A stretch of 7,977 bases of DNA from assembly GCA_030643665.1 (NCBI GenBank), contig DAOWKS010000059.1:1-7977 (forward strand), written 5' to 3'. Below are positions 1-5,297 of the stretch, one piece after another. The translations under genes and the position numbers were made by a program. The notes below the pieces were generated by a model, which ran no database searches, was not told the DNA's origin, and was given only the letters and a program-made list of their open reading frames with translations. How positions within the stretch are numbered: the first letter of the stretch is position 1; each line of letters begins with the position of its first letter. The stretch is from a bacterium (lineage in GTDB: Bacteria > Patescibacteriota > Minisyncoccia > Minisyncoccales > JAGMAB01).

Positions 1-2690
1 GGTAAGCCATGAATAAAATAAATTTCTGGCTGAGTTTTTATAAAATTATCATAAAAATTTTTGAGAATTTTCTTTCCAGTTTTATAATATTCACATTTTT
101 GGCTTTTGCTTTCGTACCATTCGTCAAGCCAATTTTTTTTATAAATTTTTATCAAATCTTCTAAATTGACGAGAACACTTCTCGTCAATTTAGATTCTGG
201 AATAAAATGGGGTTCAGCGCCGAATAAATCTTTTTGATTTACCGCCCTGCTGCGGCAAATTAAATTGACAAATTCGTGTAAAGTATTGTGAATCGTCTTT
301 CCGAAACTAAAATTCGGCTTGCCCTTTCTGGGGACTTTAAGAATATGGGCGAATTTATATTGTAAAGGACATTTTTCAAAAGCGGCCAGTTGGGTATAAG
401 AAAAATGGTCTGGCAAAATGTGGCGTATGGTGTATGGCGTATGGTGTATGGCGTATGGCGATTTGAAGTTTGGGATTTCTAATTTGGGAATTTTTTCGTC
501 ATTCGGGCTTCGGGCTTCGGGCTTCTCTTCCTCCACCATCTCGCACTCATACAAAAATCTTGACGGCTTTTTATTCCTTACTCCTCCATAATTATTTGCC
601 GAACAAAAAAATAGACCATTCTTTGCCCGTGTCATTCCCACATAAAAAAGTCGCCTTTCCTCTTGCAAATGGACATTCCCTTCCGGCGTAATTTCCTTGA
701 CTAATGGACCCGGAACTTCAATGGGGTCTTTTCTCTCTATGGTCGGAAACCGTCTATCAGTTAAATTTACTAAAAAGACATACTTAAATTCCAATCCTTT
801 GGCAGAATGAATGGTCATAATTTTTATTGTTTCCGGACCTTCCTCTATGTTAAACTCCAATGAACCTTGCTCCCCTGACTCGATCTCCATTTCTAATTGC
901 TCCATAAAATTGGCGAGCGACGGCTCATTTTGAGTGTTTTCATACTGTTTAATTTTGTCAAAAAACTGATTAAGCAGGTCTATGCTTCCTTTGTTTTGCC
1001 GAACCAGATAATTCAGATAGCCGGAATCCGTTAAAAAATTGACAAAGAGCGCGCTAACATTTTGCTCTTTTATCAAAGAAGAATGCTTTTGAAGCAAACC
1101 TAAAATATGATTAATTTGAGTTATTGTCCGCGAAGATAATCCCTTAATTAAAGACAACTGTTGGAGAGAATCATAAATTGGAAGAGCGCGGCGATAACAA
1201 TGTTGAGTAATTTTAGACACATCCTCGTATGGAATTTTGAGCGACGGCAAATTCAAAACGCGATAAAAAGCAGAGTCATCGTAAAAATTATTTAATAACT
1301 TAAAATAAGAAATGACATCTAAAATAATCGGCTTGGTATAAAGTCCTTTTGAGGCGAGAAATTGATAAGGGATACGCGCTCGCTCCAACCCCCGGGAAAA
1401 CGGCTTTGCCGTTTCATTTGCCCGAACTAAAATGGCAAAATCATTGAAAGAGACATCTTTATCCTCTTTCAAAAGTTTTCCGATTTTTTCCAACACTCCC
1501 TGCACTTCTTGCTCCGAAGTTCCGAAATGCAGATATTCAATCAGGGCTTTATCTTTTTTTTCTGCCTTCAGCCGCTTATCTATTTTCTTAAAATTTTTTA
1601 AGTCCACTCCTTTTTGTTTGGCAATTTTGGAAATCTCGGCAACATTGTTAAGTTGGTATTCCAAACGATTTGGGTTGTTTAACTGAATAAACTTGTAAGC
1701 AATATCCAATATATTCTGGCTGGAGCGATAATTCTTTTTCAAAACCACTTCCTTTTCCTCGGGATAGTCCTTCCGAAACTGCAAAACATTGTTGAAAGAA
1801 GCGCCTCTCCATCGGAACACGCTCTGGTCGTCATCCGCGCAAACAGTTAAATTGTTCTTTGGAAAAGCCAGTAATTTTACTAATTCATATTGCGCCCAGT
1901 TGGTGTCCTGAAATTCGTCAACCAAGATATACTTAAATTGCCGGCGGTATTTTTCTAAAATTGCTGGTCTTTCTCTAAATAATTTCAAACAGTAATTTAT
2001 TAAATCGCCAAAGTCCAACGCATTGTTTTCTAACAATAGTCGCTGATAAGTATGATATGCCTGCGCAACCTCTTTGACGCGGTCTGATTCCTGCTGTTTT
2101 TGAGCTAAATCTTTTTTATCCTTGGATTTGACTGACTTGCTGCCAACTGGAATGTCGTCTAAATTGAGTCGCAATTCATCGCTGTATTTCAAGTAGTCCT
2201 CCGGATAAATGCCTTCGTCTTTGCATCGGGAAAAATGATTGAGCAGGGCGTGAATAAACTTTGTCGGGTTGCCAATCGGTCGGTAATAATTCAAGTTAAA
2301 TTTCTCAAAATTCTGTCTGGTTAAAAGCCAGGCAGCGGTTTGGTCTAATAACTTAAAATCCAAAGGAATGCCGATATCCAAAGCGTAATTTTTCAAAATT
2401 CGTTCGCAAAAAGAATGGAAAGTGGAAATCCAAAGGTCAACATAACCATAAGGCAAAAGTTTATCTACCCTCTCCTCCATTTCGCCGGCTGCTTTGTCGG
2501 TAAAAGTTAAAGCCAAAATTTCCTCTGGTTTTGCTTTTTTCGTTTCAATGAGACGAGCAACGCGCTGGGTAATGACTGTTGTTTTGCCAGTGCCGGCGCC
2601 AGCCACAATCAAAAGCGGACCATCGCCAAAATTCACCGCGTCTTTTTGCTCCTTATTCAATTGTTTTAATGTCTTAATCTCGCTGTCCAT
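1..2690 (-). CDS. uvrD: UvrD/PcrA-family superfamily 1 DNA helicase with C-terminal RecB-like nuclease domain (3' end cut by window edge)
   Basis: The ATG at 2690 opens an uninterrupted frame of 896 codons that runs off the left edge; I read it codon by codon and found no stop. Helicase motifs appear in family order: Walker A AGAGTGKT (30-37), DEFQD (258-262), DDDQSVFRWRGA (286-297), NYRSS (320-324), TIHSAKGLEF (626-635) and VGMTRAK (684-690). The family unwinds DNA 3'-5' using ATP in repair and recombination. After a repeat-encoded linker (about 723-757), residues from 762 (FSYTQL, FEKCPLQYKF, then GKTIHNTL with the conserved His) match the start of a RecB/AddB-like PD-(D/E)XK domain. The catalytic Asp and ExK residues would lie beyond the window. 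This fusion is common in Patescibacteria (family knowledge). The symbol denotes the family, not proven orthology to E. coli UvrD. The start is supported by its position just before the Walker A region and by a -10 box 8 bases upstream. Confidence 0.95.
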   Translation of the reverse strand, partial: MDSEIKTLKQLNKEQKDAVNFGDGPLLIVAGAGTGKTTVITQRVARLIETKKAKPEEILALTFTDKAAGEMEERVDKLLPYGYVDLWISTFHSFCERILKNYALDIGIPLDFKLLDQTAAWLLTRQNFEKFNLNYYRPIGNPTKFIHALLNHFSRCKDEGIYPEDYLKYSDELRLNLDDIPVGSKSVKSKDKKDLAQKQQESDRVKEVAQAYHTYQRLLLENNALDFGDLINYCLKLFRERPAILEKYRRQFKYILVDEFQDTNWAQYELVKLLAFPKNNLTVCADDDQSVFRWRGASFNNVLQFRKDYPEEKEVVLKKNYRSSQNILDIAYKFIQLNNPNRLEYQLNNVAEISKIAKQKGVDLKNFKKIDKRLKAEKKDKALIEYLHFGTSEQEVQGVLEKIGKLLKEDKDVSFNDFAILVRANETAKPFSRGLERARIPYQFLASKGLYTKPIILDVISYFKLLNNFYDDSAFYRVLNLPSLKIPYEDVSKITQHCYRRALPIYDSLQQLSLIKGLSSRTITQINHILGLLQKHSSLIKEQNVSALFVNFLTDSGYLNYLVRQNKGSIDLLNQFFDKIKQYENTQNEPSLANFMEQLEMEIESGEQGSLEFNIEEGPETIKIMTIHSAKGLEFKYVFLVNLTDRRFPTIERKDPIEVPGPLVKEITPEGNVHLQEERRLFYVGMTRAKNGLFFCSANNYGGVRNKKPSRFLYECEMVEEEKPEARSPNDEKIPKLEIPNFKSPYAIHHTPYTIRHILPDHFSYTQLAAFEKCPLQYKFAHILKVPRKGKPNFSFGKTIHNTLHEFVNLICRSRAVNQKDLFGAEPHFIPESKLTRSVLVNLEDLIKIYKKNWLDEWYESKSQKCEYYKTGKKILKNFYDNFIKTQPEIYFIHGL
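160..194. repeat. 16-bp perfect inverted repeat with 3-nt loop inside the helicase gene
   Basis: Arms at 160-175 and 179-194 are perfectly complementary around the loop CAC; the core arm is CTAAATTGACGAGAA. The 9-mer TAAATTGAC also recurs at 261-269, so it appears three times within about 110 bases, once inverted. The hairpin lies in the nuclease-domain coding region (about residues 832-843) and keeps the frame open. There is no T-run on the exit side of the helicase mRNA, so it is not a standard terminator. Confidence 0.85.
421..522. repeat. Cluster of three heptanucleotide tandem-repeat tracts inside the helicase gene linker
   Basis: Three different 7-bp tracts lie almost end to end. Six units of TGGYGTA run from 421 to 462, with the last unit diverged. 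Four degenerate units of RTTTNNN run from 461 to 488 and include GTTTGGG and ATTTGGG. Three perfect units of TTCGGGC run from 502 to 522. They encode about 35 residues between the helicase core and the nuclease domain, a Pro/Glu/Ile/His-rich stretch with no recognisable fold. Heptamer repeats of this sort are usually intergenic (comparable in form to cyanobacterial STRR repeats), so finding three types inside a gene is unusual. Confidence 0.85.
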
Positions 2691-2704
2691 ATTTTTTCAT
2701 TCTA
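2691..2704 (-). promoter_or_regulatory. Predicted -10 box and near-leaderless start of the helicase gene
   Basis: On the minus strand TAGAAT (2699-2704) lies 8 bases before the ATG. Transcription starting about 7 bases past the box would leave a leader of roughly one base. No Shine-Dalgarno sequence is visible. I found no convincing -35, so this is a moderate call. Confidence 0.45.
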
Positions 2705-2740
2705 CAACAAAAATTCTTTCTCTTCAACTTAATCCAAATA

Positions 2741-2765
2741 AAAACAGAGGAATGTTCTCTGTTTT
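2741..2765. terminator. Bidirectional rho-independent terminator
   Basis: Stem arms AAAACAGAG (2741-2749) and CTCTGTTTT (2757-2765) enclose a 7-nt loop. T-rich tracts follow on both strands, with a run of seven T on the plus strand. On the minus strand it would end transcripts from the zinc-ribbon/AbrB pair and separate them from the helicase gene, which has its own start signal about 40 bases further on. Confidence 0.75.
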
Positions 2766-2783
2766 TTTATTCAAATTTATTTT

Positions 2784-2831
2784 AGGGTACCTTATAGTGT
2801 ACCCCATAGAGTATCCTATAAAGTACTCTAT
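2784..2831 (-). repeat. Four tandem 12-bp repeats with GGTACC-like cores, possible operator array
   Basis: Read on the minus strand, four exactly phased 12-mers follow one another: ATAGAGTACTTT, ATAGGATACTCT, ATGGGGTACACT and ATAAGGTACCCT (consensus ATARGGTACNCT). Each holds a partial palindrome related to AGGGTACCCT, and two larger inverted repeats arise from pairs of units (GGGTAC/GTACCC and ATAGAGTA/TACTCTAT). The array begins at the stop codon of the AbrB-type gene and ends just before the terminator. Repeated palindromic units at fixed spacing suggest a protein-binding array. The neighbouring AbrB-type protein is the obvious candidate ligand, but this is inference. Confidence 0.65.
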
Positions 2832-3013
2832 TTTTTGCTTTTGCCTCTCGGTTTCCAGTCAGAAATGAGGATTTTATTTTTACCAAAAACCCTAATTACC
2901 ACCTTTTGGCGGTCTCGCCAATTAAAAGCATCAATTATCTTTTTCGGCAGTATGACGAAATAACTATACTTCCCTTTTTTGGTAAGTTTCCTTGTATATT
3001 TTATCTTGGGCAT
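2828..3013 (-). CDS. Small AbrB/MazE/SpoVT-type DNA-binding protein
   Basis: This 61-residue protein is short and basic. The central segment (about residues 14-53: GKYSYFVILPKKIIDAFNWR, then QKVVIRVFGKNKILISDW) matches the swapped-hairpin AbrB fold, with the typical G-x-y-S/F-x-x-x-LPK start, a short helix and a closing V-x-G/N-K-I-x-I strand. Such proteins bind DNA as dimers and act as transition-state regulators or as antitoxins; no toxin gene is adjacent. The ATG lies 21 bases downstream of the stop of the zinc-ribbon gene, so the two are probably co-transcribed. No Shine-Dalgarno sequence is visible. A tandem array of GGTACC-type repeats overlaps its stop codon. Targets cannot be deduced from the sequence. 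Confidence 0.75.
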   Translation of the reverse strand: MPKIKYTRKLTKKGKYSYFVILPKKIIDAFNWRDRQKVVIRVFGKNKILISDWKPRGKSKK

Positions 3014-3034
3014 ATTATTGCTTTTATTTTCAAC

Positions 3035-3247
3035 TTATGACTCTTTTATAATAATTTTTTTGTTCTTTATGGAACCTTGCTCGTCTATTTCAACCCCACA
3101 CTCGCGACAATAAATTTTATACTCCTCATTAACAATTTCTGATTTATCAATGTGAAAATCATTCTTAACAAATCTTAAACAATCATACTTGTTTGGATTA
3201 GTTACAAACTCGTTTGAACCACATTTTGGACATTGAAATTTTGTCAT
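3035..3247 (-). CDS. Small zinc-ribbon-like protein of unknown function
   Basis: This 70-residue protein has two cysteine pairs, CPKCG (6-10) and CRECG (47-51), spaced as in a zinc ribbon, and a basic tail (KNKKIIIKES). I do not recognise a specific family. Zinc ribbons of this size often bind nucleic acid or a protein partner, but the sequence does not show which. Its ATG lies 10 bases after a -10-like TATATT that is overlapped by a 21-bp near-palindrome, so expression of this gene and of the AbrB-type gene downstream is probably repressor-controlled. It could be a transcription-linked accessory of the neighbouring restriction-modification island or unrelated to it. Confidence 0.6.
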   Translation of the reverse strand: MTKFQCPKCGSNEFVTNPNKYDCLRFVKNDFHIDKSEIVNEEYKIYCRECGVEIDEQGSIKNKKIIIKES

Positions 3248-3257
3248 AATTTATGAG

Positions 3258-3282
3258 AATATATTGAGGTTCAACCTCAATA
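3258..3282 (-). promoter_or_regulatory. Palindromic operator overlapping the predicted -10 of the zinc-ribbon/AbrB pair
   Basis: Arms TATTGAGGTT (3262-3271) and AACCTCAATA (3273-3282) pair perfectly around a single central C. The predicted -10 box TATATT on the minus strand (3258-3263) shares two bases with the palindrome, and the start codon follows 10 bases later. A one-base centre makes an RNA hairpin unlikely and favours a dimeric repressor site on DNA. The AbrB-type protein encoded two genes downstream is one candidate repressor. Confidence 0.6.
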
Positions 3283-3322
3283 GAACCAAAAATCCCAAAT
3301 TAAAAACTATTATCTTTGCTCC

Positions 3323-3661
3323 TCAACCCAAATCTTTGATTAGTTTAACAAAACCGTCTGTATTAACCCAAAATGATCTTTTGTTTCTTTTTAAGTATAA
3401 GTTTATGTCTTTTTGTTGATCTTTTAATTTACCTCTAATCTTTGGTTGCCCACCCAATAACAGATTGGATTTATAGCCATCAAGAAAAGCAATATAATGT
3501 ACATTTTTTACTTTTTCCTTCAAACTTAATACTTCAATCAATTCGCTTATCTGTTTATCTTGCCCTCCACCACTTGTGTTAATATGTTTCGCTTCTAAAA
3601 GAAAAATGTTATTATGGTTTTTTATAATAAGGTCAAGTATCTTATTACTGAGTTCAAACAA
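3323..3661 (-). pseudogene. C-terminal catalytic fragment of a type II restriction endonuclease split by IS30
   Basis: Native sequence is 3323-3646 (107 residues). The bases from 3647 to 3661 belong to the inserted element, and the only upstream start there is a TTG directly after an in-frame TGA, so independent translation is doubtful. The fragment opens with NKILDLII and carries D-x12-E-A-K (D and EAK of LDLIIKNHNNIFLLEAKH), the PD-(D/E)XK active site that binds Mg2+ and cleaves DNA. It is followed by a TSGGGQ loop and YIAFLDG. The layout recalls DpnII/MboI-type enzymes, where FDxVIK, ET and NSGG occur in the same order, but similarity is distant. Joined to the upstream fragment (4715-5326) without the element it gives 310 residues, a normal length for a type II endonuclease. 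Confidence 0.82.
3644..3646. repeat. Probable target-site duplication, left copy (ATT)
   Basis: ATT flanks the element here and again at 4715-4717. Three bases fits IS30-family elements, which make 2-3 bp duplications. Collapsing the two copies restores the endonuclease reading frame. Alternative boundaries further inside the element also keep the frame, so the exact ends are probable rather than certain. Confidence 0.6.
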
Positions 3662-3671
3662 TCAACGCAAC
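3647..3671 (+). repeat. Left terminal inverted repeat of the IS30-family element
   Basis: The 25-bp end begins ACTGAGTTCAA and finishes CAACGCAAC. It matches the inverse of the right end at 16 positions. Confidence 0.65.
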
Positions 3672-3681
3672 GACTGATTTC

Positions 3682-3690
3682 TGTTAGAAT
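3682..3690 (+). promoter_or_regulatory. Extended -10 promoter of the transposase
   Basis: TG at 3682-3683, one base, then TAGAAT at 3685-3690 forms an extended -10 element. A start about 7 bases downstream falls on the A of the ATG at 3697, which would give a leaderless transcript. No Shine-Dalgarno site precedes the gene. Confidence 0.5.
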
Positions 3691-3696
3691 AAAAGA

Positions 3697-4707
3697 ATGA
3701 AAAAATATACAAGGTTAAGTTTTCAAGACAGAGAAGAAATCAGCAGAGGAATATGGGCAAGGGAATCTTTCGCAGATATTGCTGAAAGGATTAACCGCCC
3801 GACAAGCACGGTTTCAAGAGAAATATGGTCGAACAATAAATATAAGGGGTGGTATCGGGCAGAAAAAGCTCAAAAGCGAACAGAAGAATTAAGAAAACAA
3901 GGTCGGCGGCCCGGAAAGATAGATTCAAACGAAAAACTAAAAAGTTATGTATATGACAAGCTGAAAACGGAATGGTCTCCGGAAGAGATTGCCAGAAGGA
4001 TTGAACTGGACTATCCTGAAGATAAGAGTATGCGCATTTCTCACGAAACAATTTATCAACATCTTTACTGTTTGCCCAGGGGTGAACTCAAAAAGGAACT
4101 CATGAAAGGATTAAGGCAGGAAAGAAAGATGAGGCAGCCAAGGAAATATGCTCATTACAGAAAGCAGAGGATACAAGACATTATTAGCATTTCCGAGCGT
4201 CCGGAAGAAGCCAGAGACAGAATAATACCTGGCCATTGGGAAGGAGATTTAATAGTCGGAAAGAACCATAAAAGCGCTCTTGGAACATTAGTCGAAAGGA
4301 CAACGCGATTGACATTGCTTGTTCCGTTGAAAGCCAAAAACGCTTTTAATGTCAGAAAATCCTTTGCTAAAAAATTTAAGGAAATACCTAAACAATTTAA
4401 AAAAACATTAACCTATGACAGGGGAACTGAAATGAGCCAACATAAGATTTTTACTGAAGAAACCAAGATTCAGGTTTACTTCGCAGATCCCTATAGCCCT
4501 TGGCAGAGAGGAACTAATGAAAATACCAATGGGTTAATCAGGCAATATTTTCCCAAGGGCACTGATTTTAGAAAAGTATCCAGATATGAAATTAAAAAAG
4601 CGGAACAAAGATTAAATTCCAGACCAAGGAAAGTTCTTGATTATTACACGCCTTCAGAGAAATTTTATCAATTAATTACAGGTCAGAAAGTTGCGTTAGA
4701 AACTTGA
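3697..4707 (+). CDS. IS30-family transposase (DDE)
   Basis: The 336 residues are full length for the family. The N-terminal helix-turn-helix (about 4-45: YTRLSFQDREEISRGIW, IAERINRPTSTVSREI) binds the terminal repeats. The RNase H-like catalytic core carries the DDE triad: D184 in HWEGDLIVG, D241 in TYDRGTE and E275 in QRGTNENTNG, with the 33-residue D-E spacing typical of IS30. TNENTNGLIRQYFPKGTDF and RPRKVLDYYTPSE are further family signatures. It moves the element by cutting and joining at its ends. The stop codon lies inside the right terminal repeat. The gene is the only one in the window on the plus strand, has no frameshift, and is probably still active. Confidence 0.97.
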   Translation: MKKYTRLSFQDREEISRGIWARESFADIAERINRPTSTVSREIWSNNKYKGWYRAEKAQKRTEELRKQGRRPGKIDSNEKLKSYVYDKLKTEWSPEEIARRIELDYPEDKSMRISHETIYQHLYCLPRGELKKELMKGLRQERKMRQPRKYAHYRKQRIQDIISISERPEEARDRIIPGHWEGDLIVGKNHKSALGTLVERTTRLTLLVPLKAKNAFNVRKSFAKKFKEIPKQFKKTLTYDRGTEMSQHKIFTEETKIQVYFADPYSPWQRGTNENTNGLIRQYFPKGTDFRKVSRYEIKKAEQRLNSRPRKVLDYYTPSEKFYQLITGQKVALET

Positions 4708-4714
4708 ATCCAGC
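4690..4714 (+). repeat. Right terminal inverted repeat of the IS30-family element
   Basis: The 25-bp end starts GTTGCGTTAGAAA and finishes TTGAATCCAGC, inverted relative to the left end. It contains the transposase stop codon. Confidence 0.65.
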
Positions 4715-4717
4715 ATT
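4715..4717. repeat. Probable target-site duplication, right copy (ATT)
   Basis: This matches the ATT at 3644-3646. In the endonuclease frame it is the Asn codon AAT, present once in the reconstructed gene. Confidence 0.6.
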
Positions 4718-5297
4718 TTGTTTCGTTGTTTTTATCTTTATTCCTAAATTTTTTCTAACTTTATCTAAACAAAAATCTGATCTTTTGCTTTTTGAGAATA
4801 CCGTCACTGACTTTTTATTCCCCAAAAAATCTTTCCAGCCGTGACCTTTGCCAAAAAGCTCGTAACCGTTATTTTTTAATATATCAATCAATTTATTCTC
4901 TCCTGCCTGTCCTTTTTTTCTTGAGGTATGAGAATCTACAATTGCCTGAACCCATTCCTCGGGAACAATTTCAGTAATAATTCTTTTCTCAAAATATCTT
5001 TTTGTAATTTTCTTCAATAATCCAATATCAATTTTTACAATGTCTAAATAGCTATCACACGCATTCACAAAAGCAATAAACTCAGAAGTGTTAGCGTATT
5101 TGTTCAAACTTTTCTGTAGTTTTTTATAATATTTATCTATCGTTTTTCGGTTCTCTTTACTTTCTTCTAATGTCTTAATTGTGGTTAATACATTCTTAAT
5201 ATCTTTCGTTTTAGAAATATACTTTTTTAAATCTGGATGCCTCTCATCAAAAATATAATATTGATCTAAAAACTCCTCTGGATTTTTTCGAGAAAAA

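Larger units (their letters stand above)
3647..4714 (+). mobile_element. Complete IS30-family insertion sequence
   Basis: The element is 1068 bp and encodes one intact transposase that fills nearly all of it. Imperfect 25-bp terminal inverted repeats occupy 3647-3671 and 4690-4714. They share an outer CTG, a TTCAA block and an inner AACGCAAC, 16 of 25 positions, with most differences in the middle. From memory, E. coli IS30 ends carry the same TTCAA plus TCAACGCAAC pattern. It sits inside a restriction endonuclease gene in opposite orientation to that gene and the rest of the island. The intact transposase and clean duplication suggest a fairly recent insertion. Confidence 0.85.

Noticed and set aside
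421..522. Heptamer tracts as a CRISPR array
   Set aside because: Units are 7 bp without spacers, inside a reading frame, and no cas genes are present.
1398..1414. 7-bp inverted repeat AAACGGC/GCCGTTT with a 3-nt loop in the helicase gene
   Set aside because: The short arms lie in a coding region with no T-run and no second copy noticed, so it could be chance.
470..2868. Plus-strand open frames inside or overlapping the helicase region (for example 470-691, 1432-1686, 2494-2868)
   Set aside because: They are antisense to an intact gene with all helicase motifs, or extend from it into repeats, and their translations show low-complexity Ser/Phe-rich sequence without domains.
3323..3661. The 112-residue frame as an independent small nuclease gene
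   Set aside because: Its only start is a TTG inside the IS end directly after a TGA, and the first five codons come from the element. Reading it as the tail of the split endonuclease explains it better.
3791..4337. Minus-strand open frames inside the transposase gene
   Set aside because: The plus-strand transposase carries the full HTH and DDE motifs, so these frames are its shadows.
3660..4702. Alternative IS30 boundaries inside the TTCAA blocks (short AC/GT or TTT duplications)
   Set aside because: They also keep the frame but leave out the matching TTCAA and CTG blocks, which resemble known IS30 ends. The ATT version gives the longer repeats and a natural protein joint.
4792..4977. Plus-strand 61-codon frame opposite the endonuclease fragment
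   Set aside because: It is antisense to the recognised endonuclease N-terminal fragment and has no recognisable features.
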